The position numbers and the translations under genes are program-made. From contig CALDSK010000080.1 of NCBI GenBank assembly GCA_937911865.1, positions 1 through 49,854 of the forward strand: a stretch of DNA of 49,854 nucleotides, read 5' to 3'. Shown one piece after another: positions 1 through 9,390 of the stretch. Each line of letters opens with the position of its first letter. Position 1 is the stretch's first letter. This stretch comes from an uncultured Synechococcus sp. Its GTDB lineage: Bacteria > Cyanobacteriota > Cyanobacteriia > Phormidesmidales > Phormidesmidaceae. The notes beneath the pieces were generated by a model that worked only from the letters and a program-made list of their open reading frames with translations, was not told the DNA's origin and searched no databases.

Positions 1-383
1 ACCGAACCAATCGGGTAGAAATCCACGATATCGAACCCCTAGAGAAGCTAATCAAAGGGCGAGTCGCCCTCATTGGCGATGCAGCCCACAGCACATCGCC
101 CGACTTGGGGCAGGGCGGCTGCCAGGCGATGGAAGACGCCTGGGAACTGGCGAACTGCCTAGCGACCACGAATATCAGCGTAGAAGATGCCTTAGCCAGA
201 TACGAAAACAACCGAAAAGAGCGGGTCAAAGGCATCGTACTCGGCGCGCGCAAAAGGGCAGACATGACCCACGGCAAAGAACCCCAAAAGACCCAGCAGT
301 GGTATGAAGAGCTAGCCACAGAAGACGGCAGTAAAATCATGGATGCCATCTCTCGCACCATACTAGCCGGGCCTCTAAAATAA
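1..383 (+). CDS. FAD-dependent urate hydroxylase-like monooxygenase, C-terminal part
   Basis: This is the last 126 codons of a gene that enters from the left edge; the frame is open from base 3, and the TAA stop is at 381-383. The protein shows the second FAD-binding fingerprint of class A flavin monooxygenases, GDAAH followed by SPDLGQGGCQAMEDA. The QGGCQAMEDA form is typical of HpxO-type enzymes, which oxidise urate to 5-hydroxyisourate. The next gene encodes 5-hydroxyisourate hydrolase, the following step, which supports that specificity. The N-terminal Rossmann motif and substrate residues lie outside the window, so another FAD monooxygenase remains possible. A 15-bp triple repeat begins inside the last codons and carries the stop codon. 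Confidence 0.75.
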   Translation, partial: RTNRVEIHDIEPLEKLIKGRVALIGDAAHSTSPDLGQGGCQAMEDAWELANCLATTNISVEDALARYENNRKERVKGIVLGARKRADMTHGKEPQKTQQWYEELATEDGSKIMDAISRTILAGPLK

Positions 384-415
384 ACGCCTCTGAAATAAAC
401 ACCTCTAAAATAACC
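371..415. repeat. 15-bp tandem repeat, three copies, across a stop codon
   Basis: Units 371-385, 386-400 and 401-415 differ by a few bases around the core CCTCTAAAATAA. The first copy contains the stop codon of the monooxygenase, and the following copies repeat the same in-frame stop. It looks like a replication-slippage duplication of the gene end. Confidence 0.85.
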
Positions 416-479
416 CAGAAGATAATCTCGAAAATAATCCGAAAGATGAGCAGAGGCTCAGGAAATTAAGACAAGAAAA

Positions 480-827
480 ATGCTCACAACCCATGTATTA
501 GACACCGCTAAAGGCTGCCCAGCCGCAGACATGAAACTTGAACTCTGGCAGCTAAAAGACAGCAGCTGGCAGCAGGTCTCTACTCATAAAACCAATGCAG
601 ACGGCAGAACAGATACGCCGCTTTTAGCAGCCGACCAGCTCGCTTCAGGATGTTACGAACTCAGATTTTGGACTGGCGATTATTTCTCATCAAAAGCGGA
701 AACTTTGCCCAATCCACCTTTCTTAGACCTCATTCCTATCCGCTTTGGCATTGCTGATACCACATCTCACTATCACGTACCGCTATTAGTATCGCCCTGG
801 TCTTACAGCACCTATAGAGGCAGCTAA
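480..827 (+). CDS. hiuH: 5-hydroxyisourate hydrolase (transthyretin-like)
   Basis: The 115-residue protein has the usual length of HiuH. It begins almost directly with the family signature (THVLD at residues 4-8, G12, PA 14-15) and ends with the diagnostic tetrapeptide YRGS (112-115), which separates HiuH from vertebrate transthyretin. The catalytic set is in place: H5, R43 in DGRTD, and H99 in the HYHVPLL motif. HiuH hydrolyses 5-hydroxyisourate, the product of urate oxidation, to OHCU. It follows the urate-hydroxylase-like gene by 96 bases on the same strand, and a strong terminator follows, so the two probably form the end of a urate-degradation operon. No OHCU decarboxylase (UraD) gene is seen downstream; one could lie left of the window. 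Confidence 0.92.
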   Translation: MLTTHVLDTAKGCPAADMKLELWQLKDSSWQQVSTHKTNADGRTDTPLLAADQLASGCYELRFWTGDYFSSKAETLPNPPFLDLIPIRFGIADTTSHYHVPLLVSPWSYSTYRGS

Positions 828-870
828 CTAGAAGCAGCTAACGAAAATAAATATTCAGCAGCAGAGACAA

Positions 871-908
871 AAATAGCCCTCGGCATAATGCCGAGGGCTA
901 TTTTTGTT
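871..908 (+). terminator. Rho-independent terminator after hiuH
   Basis: A perfect 15-bp stem (871-885 with 889-903, core TAGCCCTCGGCA) encloses a 3-base loop, and the 3' arm runs into TTTTTGTT. It lies 44 bases after hiuH and closes the urate operon. The A-rich 5' side could also let it act in the opposite direction, but no minus-strand gene approaches it. Confidence 0.93.
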
Positions 909-1081
909 GACCTCTCAAAAAATTAAGCGGAGCATCTCAGACAAATTATGCGGGTCGCTGCATATCTCTCTTTTCTCTGCTGTATAACCCCGTAGACAGC
1001 AACAAAAGTCCTTGCAACCTAAAGGCTATCGAAAGCCACCCACAGACCAGATTTCTAGCTACCTGCCACAAAGCACCTCCA

Positions 1082-1738
1082 ATGCATATTCTTCACACGC
1101 TTGATCTTTTTGGCACGGTTGTTTTCGCAACTAGCGGTGCACTCACTGCCCGCAAACAGCGGCGCAACTGTGCCATAGCCCTGCTCTACGCAATGCTTAC
1201 AGCCCTAGGCGGCGGCACAATGCGTGACCTGCTGCTGGCACGGCCTGTGTTCTGGCTACAGTGGAACAGTCTTTCTTTTATGCGATCGCCCGCCTACGGC
1301 CTACTCGCACTCACAGCCGGTCTGATCACGTTTTGGCTATCTGCCCGTGCTCACATCCGCACAGAACACCTTTGGCTAGCCAACGCCATCAGTCTGGCGA
1401 CATTCACCACCATCGGCACTCAGGTCGCCTTACAGCAGTTTGCGCTCATTCCGTATGCGCATCCGCTGTGGGTACTTGCACCTGTTATGGGTCTGCTAAC
1501 AGGTGTAGGTGGCGGCGCTATTCGAGACATCCTCGACACTCAAACAAACCGCATTTTTCAGCGTCCCTACGAAGCCATAGCGGCTTTAAGCGGCGGCATT
1601 GTTTATAGCTGTCTCGCATTAGTACAAGTGCCTGACTCTATTACACTAACAGCCACAATGCTCACCACCGTAATGATGCTGCCAGCGCCCAAAGCTCTAC
1701 TCATTAGGCTGCTATCGGCATACCTGCCACAATTCTAG
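1082..1738 (+). CDS. UPF0126 / TRIC-like membrane protein (YicG family)
   Basis: The 218-residue hydrophobic protein has two copies of the UPF0126 repeat. Each repeat ends in a glycine-rich segment before a conserved Arg-Asp: GGGTMRDLLL in the first half and GVGGGAIRDIL in the second. Six to seven membrane helices are expected. The N-terminal LDLFGTVVFATSGALTA is the usual start of the family, which supports the ATG at 1082. Family members resemble trimeric intracellular cation channels, and some have been linked to glycine uptake; the substrate cannot be decided here. It stands alone, with a terminator upstream and a 125-base gap downstream. Confidence 0.85.
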   Translation: MHILHTLDLFGTVVFATSGALTARKQRRNCAIALLYAMLTALGGGTMRDLLLARPVFWLQWNSLSFMRSPAYGLLALTAGLITFWLSARAHIRTEHLWLANAISLATFTTIGTQVALQQFALIPYAHPLWVLAPVMGLLTGVGGGAIRDILDTQTNRIFQRPYEAIAALSGGIVYSCLALVQVPDSITLTATMLTTVMMLPAPKALLIRLLSAYLPQF

Positions 1739-1794
1739 GCATCACTTTTCACACAAATTTCATACGCAGGCTAGCCTATCTCTAGATACGTTTT

Positions 1795-1823
1795 CCTATT
1801 AATGCCATCCCTATTAATGCCAT
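1795..1823. repeat. 15-bp tandem duplication upstream of the sugar symporter
   Basis: The 14-base string CCTATTAATGCCAT occurs at 1795-1808 and 1810-1823, so the unit is 15 bp. It lies 40-70 bases upstream of the start at 1864, where it could overlap promoter or leader sequence. Confidence 0.8.
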
Positions 1824-1863
1824 AGTGATCTTACCGGTCGAGAGACTCTCTTAGATTAGCTAT

Positions 1864-3441
1864 ATGGGCAACCCAACTCATTCGCCAAACGACCCCAGCG
1901 ACGATCCCAGTAACGACCTCAGCAGCGACCACAGTGCAAATACCCTTCCTCAGCAAGCGTCCGCACATCAGAAGACGCCTGCTGACTTAGAGCAACCCGA
2001 GGAAGACGCCGATTCACAGCCTGCCAGCTCACAGCCAGAAGACTCTCGCTTCAGCCTATTTCAGCTTTGGAATATGAATGTTGGCTTTTTAGGCATCCAG
2101 TTTGGCTGGGGCCTGCAAATGGCCAACATGAGCTCTATTTTTGAGCATTTAGGAGCCAGCGCCCATAGCCTGCCTATCTTGTGGCTAGCCGCGCCGCTCA
2201 CCGGACTAATCGTACAGCCAATAATTGGCAATCTCAGTGACCACACCTGGGGCCCACTGGGTCGCAGACGGCCTTATTTACTAGGCGGTGCGATCACAGC
2301 TTCTATCGCCCTAGTCCTAATGCCACGCTCATCCACCCTATGGATGGCCGCTGGACTGCTGTGGCTATTAGACTCTAGTGCCAACGTCAGCATGGTGCCC
2401 TTCCGCGCATTCGTTGGTGACCTGCTGCCAAAAACGCAGCGGACGCAAGGGTTTGCAATGCAAAGCGTCATGGTCGGACTAGGTGCGATCGCAGCTTCCA
2501 GCATGCCTTGGCTGCTCAACCATCTGTTCAAAATAGACGCATCCACTGACTTAAAGCATCGCATTCCGGTCACGGTAGAAATCTCCTTTTACGTCGGCGC
2601 AGCGCTATTTTTGGGCACAACCATCTGGACAGCTGTCACCACCCCAGAGTCACCGCCCAAAGATTTAGCCCAGTTTGAGCAGCGGCAGGCAGAGCACGGC
2701 GGACTGCTCAATAGCCTGCAAGCAACATTTCAGGCGTTGCAACAAATGCCAACCACCATGCAGCAGTTAGCCTGGGTACAAATGTTTACCTGGCTGGGCA
2801 TTTTTTGCTTTTTTCTATATTTTCCGCCAGCGGTCGCGCGCAACCTGTTTGGCGCAGTGCACAACGACTCAGACATATACAACGCAGGCATCGAATGGGC
2901 TGGCCTCTGTTTTGCCATGTTCAACGCTGTCTGCATCCCATTCTCTTTGCTACTGCCAAAGCTAACGCAGCGCATTAGCCGGCGCACCGTTCACAGCCTT
3001 TGTCTCGCCTGTGGCGGCATCAGTCTGATCTCACTGCTGCTCATTCATCAGCCCTGGCTGCTGCTGCTACCCATGGTAGGGTTTGGCATTATGTGGGCCA
3101 GCGCTCAGGCCATTCCCTACGCGATTTTGACCTACGCTCTGCCACATCAGCAGCGAGGCATTTATCAAGGAATTTTTAACTTTTTTATCGTACTGCCAGA
3201 AATCGCTATCTCATTGGGGTTCGGCTGGGTAATGGAGCATTGGCTTCATGATGACCGGCTAATGGCAGTCGTCTTAGGGGGCATATTTTTACTGGCAGCC
3301 GCCCTGCTCATGCCGTTTATTCAAATTCCAGAGCAATCATCAGAGCAGTCGTCCGCAGGTGAGAATCTTGAGAATATGACTCCTACCGACAGCGAAACTT
3401 CCATCGACGACCCGCCGTTAGGGGGACCTGTTACTCCATGA
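1864..3441 (+). CDS. MFS sugar transporter, GPH/SUT (SLC45)-like
   Basis: The 525-residue protein has about 12 predicted membrane helices between roughly residues 65 and 490. The loop after helix 2 reads SDHTWGPLGRRRPYLLGG, the form of the MFS motif found in sucrose/maltose symporters of the GPH/SUT type. That suggests proton- or sodium-coupled uptake of a disaccharide or related glycoside across the inner membrane. The first 60 residues are hydrophilic and acidic, include a 12-bp tandem repeat, and are probably cytoplasmic and poorly conserved. No clear ribosome binding site precedes ATG 1864, so a later start is possible. The stop overlaps the next ATG in an ATGA junction, which indicates translational coupling to the nucleotide-translocase-like fusion. 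Confidence 0.8.
   Translation: MGNPTHSPNDPSDDPSNDLSSDHSANTLPQQASAHQKTPADLEQPEEDADSQPASSQPEDSRFSLFQLWNMNVGFLGIQFGWGLQMANMSSIFEHLGASAHSLPILWLAAPLTGLIVQPIIGNLSDHTWGPLGRRRPYLLGGAITASIALVLMPRSSTLWMAAGLLWLLDSSANVSMVPFRAFVGDLLPKTQRTQGFAMQSVMVGLGAIAASSMPWLLNHLFKIDASTDLKHRIPVTVEISFYVGAALFLGTTIWTAVTTPESPPKDLAQFEQRQAEHGGLLNSLQATFQALQQMPTTMQQLAWVQMFTWLGIFCFFLYFPPAVARNLFGAVHNDSDIYNAGIEWAGLCFAMFNAVCIPFSLLLPKLTQRISRRTVHSLCLACGGISLISLLLIHQPWLLLLPMVGFGIMWASAQAIPYAILTYALPHQQRGIYQGIFNFFIVLPEIAISLGFGWVMEHWLHDDRLMAVVLGGIFLLAAALLMPFIQIPEQSSEQSSAGENLENMTPTDSETSIDDPPLGGPVTP
1891..1938. repeat. 12-bp coding tandem repeat, four copies
   Basis: Four diverged 12-bp units encode a Asp-Pro-Ser-Asp-like run (DPSD, DPSN, DLSS, DHSA) in the hydrophilic N-terminus of the sugar transporter. 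Confidence 0.75.
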
Positions 3442-6400
3442 TAGACAGCCCATTTCCAAATTTTTTAATCAAGCTCGATCGCCTCTCTCAGCTCTTGCTG
3501 CTAGCCGTGACTGTGCTGATCTACAGCGTGCTAGGTATGGCAATCGCCAACTCGCTCTTCGTCAGCTACGTCGGGGCCAAACACTTGCCCCAGGCGTTCA
3601 TCCTGATTGGGCTGTGCTCCGTACCTGCCTACGCCGTCTTCTCTCAAATCGTCGATCGCTACAGTCGCCCGCAGCTGTTTCGCTACGTGCTGCTGATATC
3701 AGTCGTCATCATCATCGGCCTGCGACTGCTGCTCTTGCCAGCGCTCTCTCACGAGGCCCCCTATGCCTACTACATCCTGCTCATCGCCATCTTCTTCCAG
3801 TGGGACTTTCACAACAATGTGCTCTATCCCAACCTGCTCACAGACTACTTCACCACGCTAGAGTACAAGCGATACGCCCCCTACATCGGCATTGCTCAAG
3901 CCGTCGGGACGCTGCTCGGCGGCGGGCTCACCACACTGCTCTCCCACTACTTTAGAACGCGCGATTTACTGCTATTTATGCCAGTGGTCTTCCTAATTGG
4001 AGCCGCCCAGCTGCTGTATCTAGAAAGCTCACAGCGCCAGGTCAACGCAGACGCCCCAAGCCATTCAACCAGCCTTGTAGAATCGCTACGGACCTTTCCA
4101 GAGCTAGTAAAGCGCTATCCGCTCGCGCTGTTTTTAGCCGGCAGTAGCTTTCTGCTCGTCATCATCTACACCAGCTCTGAGTTTCTGTGGTTCAGCATTT
4201 ATGGCCGTCACTTTAGCGATCAGGCACTGACAGGTTTTTTAGGCGTGATGCGCATCGTCATCAGCCTGGTGCAGGTAGCCGTCATTTACGGCGTGACGCG
4301 GCCCCTGCTCAAAACAGCGGGCGTCGCCCAAATGAATCCGGTTTATCCGCTGACCACGCTGGCCAGCTTTGCCGGGCTGCTCTCTTACTTTGGGTTACCC
4401 GCAGCTGTGGGTCTACACATTAACGGCGACGCACTGTACAAAGGCATTAACCTGCCGGTTCATCAGCTCAACTACAATGCGATTCCTCGGGAGTTTGTCG
4501 GACGGATTCGGTCGCTGAGTGACGGGCTGATTTATGCGCTAGGTCTAATACTCGCTGGGACGCTGCTGTGGTTCAGCGAATCGCGGCTAACGCTGGAGCA
4601 AATTGCCTGGCTGGTCTCGGGGCTGACCGTGCTGCTGCTGCTGGTGAGGCTGCCTATGGGCCGCTTTTACGCCAGTGGCCTAGAGACTATGATCCGCTCC
4701 GACAGCTTAGAGCTCGATGAGTTTGACCTATACCCTATTCAGCTGACACCACAGTCAGCCACCGCCGTCAAAGAGCTGCTAACCGACAGCGACAAATACA
4801 GCCAGCTTAAGGGACTAGAACTAGCCGCTCGCATGGGCCAGCCAGACCAGTTCCTCAGCGAAGTAGAGCCGCTGGTCGCGCACGGCAGCCAGTCCGACAG
4901 CCAGTCCGACAGCCAGCCTGACAGCCAAGTCTACAAACAGGTCATCGCACTCTTTAGCCATAGCTCACCCGAGGTTCAAGCAGCCCTCAAAGCCAAACTG
5001 CAAATCGCAGCACTGCGTGCCTTCGCCCTGGAAGTGCTGCTGATCAACCAATACATTCCCGCCAACAAAGACATTCAGCACTGGCTCACCGACCCCAGCG
5101 AAGAGATGCGCATACTGGGCACCATCGCCTACTTGATTGCACATCCAGCACCTGTAAAAACCCATCTTCTTAAAGGAGCAAAAGCAGCCCCAGAAATATC
5201 GGAAGAAATATCAGAAAAGATAGAAGAAGAAATATCAGAAAAGATAGAAACGGACGTAGATGGCGCGGTAAACAGCTCTAAAGCCAACGGCACCAGAACC
5301 ATCGTCCAAGATAATCAAGATGATACAGAGAAACATACCGGAAAAGCTGAAAAAGATTCAGAGCCATCCTGGCCCAATCCCCTTACACCCAACGCCGCCC
5401 GCATCATTACCCGCGTCGTGGCCTACAGCCAAAACACACGTTTAGCACCGCTGATTCCCAACGTTGTGCTCACCCAAACGAGCCCAGATATCATTCGCAC
5501 CGGACTAGAAGCCTTGCAGCCGCTAACCACGCGCGGCGATGAGTCTATTGCCCGTGTTGCCCGCAGCAAGCTCAGCCACTACGACCCCATGGTCAAAATT
5601 GCGGCCCTGGACCTGTTGCGTATCACCAGCTGTGAGCAGCCGCTGCTAGACATTAGTTATTGCCTCGGTGACGCGGACCCACGGGTTCGTATTCAAGCGG
5701 CCAAAGCCCTCGCTGCCTATGGCCGCCCGGGCGTAGATCTGGCCAAAGCTAGCCTGAGCGACGACCGCCCAGAGGTAGTGAATGCCGCTATTACCGCTAT
5801 TGGCGAAGTGCGATCGCGCTACGCTAGTAACGTCCTGTTCGACTACCTATCACCCAGCTATACACTGCTGGCCGAAACTCGCCGCTGGCAAACCCAAATG
5901 CCAGACCACGCGCCCAGCTGGCAGGCACTCAAAGTCGCCATCACCGACTATCAAGATCGTCTGATTCAAAAAGTGCTCTATGTGCTTTCCGCTCTGGGGT
6001 ATGCTCGCACGGTAAACGCGGTAAACCGCCTGCTAGCCACCAACGCTCAAACAGAGCTAGAAAACGCTGTTGAAGTCTTGGCCTCACTCAACCATCGACG
6101 ATTTGTCGTGCCCCTGATGCCACTCTTCGAGTCATTGATATCATCAGAGGCTGCAGCCGAACCACCCGATGAAGAAGGTGATGAAAGCGCCCGTGAGCAG
6201 GCCACCAGACGACCTGCCAAACCGGCTTCCAAGCAACCTTCCGAGGTAACGCCGCTATGGCTAAAAACAGAAGGCTACCGCCTGCTACTCGAAGCCTTAG
6301 AATCAAATGACCGCTGGATCAAGTCTGGTGCACTTATTGCGCTGGCCATGGTACCAGCGGCGCTAGTCAAAGATCCAGACCCCTTTGTGAAACAGGTCGC

Positions 6401-6884
6401 GAGCCAAATTTTTGAAACTACGCTGCCTGCTGAAACCATCATGAACCGACTGCTTCTACTTAAGAGCGTTTCTCTGTTCAAAAACCTCTCACTAGATGAG
6501 CTGATGCTAATCGACGAGAGCTTAGAGCAAACTCAAGTGCTCAACGGAGCGACTATTTTTACAGAAGGCGAGCTAGCGGCTCATTTGTACATCATTGCCG
6601 AAGGGCGAGTACAGCTTGTAAAAGATATTGATGGAATTAAGCGATCGCTCAGACAGCTGGGCAAAGGCGACTATTTTGGTGAAGTCGCTCTATTTGACGA
6701 TGCGCCGCTTTGGGATGGTGCGATCGCCCAAACCGAGTGCACACTGCTCAAGCTAGAAAAAAATCGCTTCTTAAGCCTAATCACACAGCGGCCACACATG
6801 ATATTAGAAATTTGCCGCTTCTTAAGCCAGCGCCTCAGAGACACCGATCACTATCGCTCAGAAAACACGCCCAGCATCCGCTAG
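3438..6884 (+). CDS. NTT-type translocase-HEAT-cNMP-binding fusion protein
   Basis: The 1148-residue protein has three parts. Residues 1-405 are highly hydrophobic, about 12 helices, and resemble the ATP/ADP translocase (NTT/Tlc) superfamily of MFS-like carriers. Residues 420-1000 are alpha-helical HEAT/armadillo-like repeats (for example DPRVRIQAAKALAAYG and RPEVVNAAITAIGEV), interrupted by low-complexity linkers near 484-497 and 580-625. Residues 1012-1130 form a cyclic-nucleotide-binding fold with the motif FGEVALFDDAPLWDGA. The Arg that usually contacts the cyclic phosphate (in R-S/T-A) is replaced, so cAMP binding is doubtful. Free-living bacteria are known to carry NTT-like proteins fused to HEAT and cNMP domains, but their substrates are largely unknown. 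It is coupled to the sugar symporter by a 4-base overlap. Confidence 0.8.
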   Translation: MIDSPFPNFLIKLDRLSQLLLLAVTVLIYSVLGMAIANSLFVSYVGAKHLPQAFILIGLCSVPAYAVFSQIVDRYSRPQLFRYVLLISVVIIIGLRLLLLPALSHEAPYAYYILLIAIFFQWDFHNNVLYPNLLTDYFTTLEYKRYAPYIGIAQAVGTLLGGGLTTLLSHYFRTRDLLLFMPVVFLIGAAQLLYLESSQRQVNADAPSHSTSLVESLRTFPELVKRYPLALFLAGSSFLLVIIYTSSEFLWFSIYGRHFSDQALTGFLGVMRIVISLVQVAVIYGVTRPLLKTAGVAQMNPVYPLTTLASFAGLLSYFGLPAAVGLHINGDALYKGINLPVHQLNYNAIPREFVGRIRSLSDGLIYALGLILAGTLLWFSESRLTLEQIAWLVSGLTVLLLLVRLPMGRFYASGLETMIRSDSLELDEFDLYPIQLTPQSATAVKELLTDSDKYSQLKGLELAARMGQPDQFLSEVEPLVAHGSQSDSQSDSQPDSQVYKQVIALFSHSSPEVQAALKAKLQIAALRAFALEVLLINQYIPANKDIQHWLTDPSEEMRILGTIAYLIAHPAPVKTHLLKGAKAAPEISEEISEKIEEEISEKIETDVDGAVNSSKANGTRTIVQDNQDDTEKHTGKAEKDSEPSWPNPLTPNAARIITRVVAYSQNTRLAPLIPNVVLTQTSPDIIRTGLEALQPLTTRGDESIARVARSKLSHYDPMVKIAALDLLRITSCEQPLLDISYCLGDADPRVRIQAAKALAAYGRPGVDLAKASLSDDRPEVVNAAITAIGEVRSRYASNVLFDYLSPSYTLLAETRRWQTQMPDHAPSWQALKVAITDYQDRLIQKVLYVLSALGYARTVNAVNRLLATNAQTELENAVEVLASLNHRRFVVPLMPLFESLISSEAAAEPPDEEGDESAREQATRRPAKPASKQPSEVTPLWLKTEGYRLLLEALESNDRWIKSGALIALAMVPAALVKDPDPFVKQVASQIFETTLPAETIMNRLLLLKSVSLFKNLSLDELMLIDESLEQTQVLNGATIFTEGELAAHLYIIAEGRVQLVKDIDGIKRSLRQLGKGDYFGEVALFDDAPLWDGAIAQTECTLLKLEKNRFLSLITQRPHMILEICRFLSQRLRDTDHYRSENTPSIR
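4887..4922. repeat. 12-bp coding tandem repeat
   Basis: Three units of AGCCAGTCCGAC-type sequence (4887-4898, 4899-4910, 4911-4922) encode a repeated Ser-Gln-Ser-Asp in a linker of the translocase fusion. Confidence 0.85.
5205..5249. repeat. 24-bp coding tandem repeat
   Basis: The same 21 bases occur at 5205-5225 and 5229-5249 (period 24 bp), with a partial copy just upstream. They encode EISEKIEE-like charged residues in a second linker of the translocase fusion. Confidence 0.85.
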
Positions 6885-6942
6885 ACCCGCGTAAGCATTC
6901 ATTCCTTGTAAGAAGAAGACAAAATCAACCGAGTAAAGCTGT

Positions 6943-8877
6943 TTATGATGCTGCTTGGTAGGGAAGCTCAATCAAAAACTCTGTTCCTTTTCCTGGTTCT
7001 GATAAACAGGTCAGGCGCCCCTTGTGCTGTTCTACAACGATCTGATAGCTAATCGAAAGACCTAGTCCGGTTCCTTTGCCAACTGCCTTAGTGGTAAAGA
7101 ACGGCTCAAAAATACGATGTTGCACATCTGAATCGATTCCGCCTGCGTTATCTAGAATGCGGATTACAACGTGCTCATCCACTACTTCCGTACTAATGAT
7201 AATGAGCGGTTCTGACGATTGATGTTCATGATGTTCATGCAGTGCGTCAATAGCATTGCTCAGTATGTTCATGATGCTTTGATTGAGCTGGTTGGCAAAA
7301 CAGCGCACCAAAGGTAATTGTCCATAATGACAACGAACTTTTATCTCAGGCTGATCCCCTTGCGCAACTAACCGATGCCTTAAAATCATCAGCGTATTGT
7401 CAATCCCCTCATGGATATCGACCGGCTTTTGATCTGACTCATCCAAACGTGAGAAGTTGCGCAAGCCCAAAACGATATGCTTGATCCGTTCACTACCCAG
7501 CCGAATCGAATCTAGAACCTTGGGCAAGTCATCTACGACATAATCAATATCCAAAGACTGCAGCTTGGCTGCCAGCTGAGGCGGCAAGTTCGCCTGCTCC
7601 GCCTGACAAAACCTCGCCCACGCCATCAGCTCTTGAGCGTATTCCTCAAGATTGTCTATGTTACCTGAGATGAACGTATTTGGGTTGTTTACTTCATGCG
7701 CAACACCTGCCACCATCTGTCCTAGACCTGACATCTTCTCGGCCTGAATCAGCTGAGACTGCGTTTTCTTCAAATCTTGAAGCGTCGAGTGTAATTCAGC
7801 GGTACGCGCAGCGACCTGTTCTTCTAGCGTTTGGTGAAGCTGCTGGCGGCTGAGCTTGGTTCGATGTGCTTCTATCGCGATACTGGCTAGGTGAGCAGCG
7901 GCTTTTAAGACTGCGTGGTGATGGGTCGTAGGCTTGCACGACTCGCGATGCGTAATAGCGAAGGTGCCCAGCACGTCTCCACTTTTTGAAAGAAAGGGAA
8001 TAGACCAGCAGGCTCTAATGCCATGTGAAAGCGCAAAATCTCGGAACGGGGCCCAAAGTGGATCGCTCGCAATATCGTTGACAAAGACAGCTTCGCCCCG
8101 GTAAGCCGCGGTGCCACAAGAGCCCGCACATTCACCAATCAACAGTCCATCTATACCTTGAGCATACGCAGGCGGCAAGGTAGGAGCCACGCCATCCCGC
8201 AATCGCTTTGATTCTGGATCTAGCACCAGGACGGAACAGAAAGCATCCGGCAGCTGGTTCTCCAGTAACCGACAAAGAATATCGAAGACTGTATAAGCAT
8301 CTGTCTCGGCAGCAACCTTTTCAAGAATGTGACCCTGCGTATGTGTCAGTGCTTCTAATCGATGCCGCTCAGTCGCCCCTGCCAAGATATGACCAACGGT
8401 TTGTAAAAATTGGATAGCCGCGTCATCAAACTCGTAAGTATCAAACGCATGAACTTCGATACACCCTATCCAGCGCGTCTGGCCAGGCACTTGTACAATC
8501 ACACCGCTTACACTCTCTTTTGGTGCCGGAATGAACAACGGCTGCTGAGTCGAGGTAATCGCACCTTGAGAAGATTCAACAGCCGCATGTGTCGGTAGCA
8601 CAAAGGTTTGACTGATAGTAGAATCCTGGTCGCCTGCTACCTGCCAAAGACTGCAGCCATCTGAGGTTACCTGCCAAATACGACAGAACGGAACGGGCAG
8701 TGCTTCTTTGATGATGGTCACAGCATTTTGATAGAGCGAGATAATCTCTGTTTCCATCAGCGCACTTTGGCTAAACTGATTCAAAATTTCTTGTAAACTA
8801 CGCGGGCCAGTTGAGCTACGAGACGCCACAGAACGGATAACAAAGGCAGAATCAGATACCAGCTGAGTAGTTTGCAT
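6943..8877 (-). CDS. Double-GAF sensor histidine kinase
   Basis: The 644-residue soluble kinase has no membrane segment. Two GAF domains (about 45-180 and 195-340) are followed by a coiled coil and a DHp domain with H-box [11 protein letters not shown]; the phospho-acceptor is H394. The N-box ([12 protein letters not shown]) and G boxes ([15 protein letters not shown]) are intact. The AHEVNNP form marks the HPK4 class common in cyanobacteria. The second GAF has [11 protein letters not shown], typical of non-chromophore redox or small-molecule GAFs, and no phytochrome-type Cys-His pair is evident. It is transcribed away from isiA-psaL across a 640-base gap, so it could regulate that module, but no partner regulator is adjacent. 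It ends 58 bases from the convergent translocase fusion. Confidence 0.88.
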   Translation of the reverse strand: MQTTQLVSDSAFVIRSVASRSSTGPRSLQEILNQFSQSALMETEIISLYQNAVTIIKEALPVPFCRIWQVTSDGCSLWQVAGDQDSTISQTFVLPTHAAVESSQGAITSTQQPLFIPAPKESVSGVIVQVPGQTRWIGCIEVHAFDTYEFDDAAIQFLQTVGHILAGATERHRLEALTHTQGHILEKVAAETDAYTVFDILCRLLENQLPDAFCSVLVLDPESKRLRDGVAPTLPPAYAQGIDGLLIGECAGSCGTAAYRGEAVFVNDIASDPLWAPFRDFALSHGIRACWSIPFLSKSGDVLGTFAITHRESCKPTTHHHAVLKAAAHLASIAIEAHRTKLSRQQLHQTLEEQVAARTAELHSTLQDLKKTQSQLIQAEKMSGLGQMVAGVAHEVNNPNTFISGNIDNLEEYAQELMAWARFCQAEQANLPPQLAAKLQSLDIDYVVDDLPKVLDSIRLGSERIKHIVLGLRNFSRLDESDQKPVDIHEGIDNTLMILRHRLVAQGDQPEIKVRCHYGQLPLVRCFANQLNQSIMNILSNAIDALHEHHEHQSSEPLIIISTEVVDEHVVIRILDNAGGIDSDVQHRIFEPFFTTKAVGKGTGLGLSISYQIVVEQHKGRLTCLSEPGKGTEFLIELPYQAAS

Positions 8878-8898
8878 AACGGTCTAGTACGATTTTCT

Positions 8899-8922
8899 CG
8901 GCAGTGACAACGGCAGTGACAG
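8899..8922. repeat. 12-bp tandem duplication upstream of the GAF kinase
   Basis: Units 8899-8910 and 8911-8922 share CGGCAGTGACA. They lie 22-45 bases upstream of the kinase start and could overlap its promoter. Confidence 0.8.
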
Positions 8923-9186
8923 AAGGTAATGTGCAGACGCCTGATGTAAACATCAATGATCTTACTTGCCATACAGTTCTGCCTCAGAGATTGTGCCGAG
9001 ATGGGGTAATGTCGTGCTTCTCTCAACAAGGAATCTACCGAGAAAGCTTTCGGAGATTAACGACTCTAATTTTCAGTCTTGGCGCTGAACGAGTGGGTCA
9101 TTTGCTGTAGTACACACCAAAAAGCGATCAGCGCTACAAAAGAGCGATCGCAATCTCATCATTTGTTTGATTACTCTTGCCCTAAT

Positions 9187-9209
9187 TTATTGATTTTAAT
9201 TATCAATAA
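9187..9209. promoter_or_regulatory. AT-rich palindrome upstream of isiA-psaL
   Basis: TTATTGAT at 9187-9194 and its exact complement ATCAATAA at 9202-9209 enclose 7 bases, in a very AT-rich stretch about 310 bases before the start. Size and composition recall a Fur-type operator, which would fit the iron-stress regulation of isiA-family genes. The match to the classical Fur box is loose, so this is a candidate only. Confidence 0.4.
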
Positions 9210-9328
9210 TAAAAAATACTCTAATGGCAATACCTGCCAATTTTTTTAAGGAAGAATGCAGCTAGCACCGGATTGCAGGCTTTGAAAACACTTCAATATG
9301 TATGCTTTTCATAAGTGAGCCAATAGAC

Positions 9329-9352
9329 TTGCAGCACTGGTCACTGCTGCAA
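9329..9352. promoter_or_regulatory. 24-bp dyad TTGCAGCA-N8-TGCTGCAA
   Basis: The arms at 9329-9336 and 9345-9352 are exact complements separated by 8 bases, the geometry of a site for a dimeric regulator. It lies about 165 bases upstream of the isiA-psaL start. No T tract follows, so it is not a terminator. The regulator is unknown. Confidence 0.4.
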
Positions 9353-9390
9353 CAGCCCTCTTTTGAAATAAAAGTTAACTTCTTGTTTTT

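Noticed and set aside
8904..9110. 68-residue frame in the isiA-psaL upstream gap
   Set aside because: No ribosome binding site, no recognisable protein or signal, and it overlaps the 12-bp repeat and the control region.
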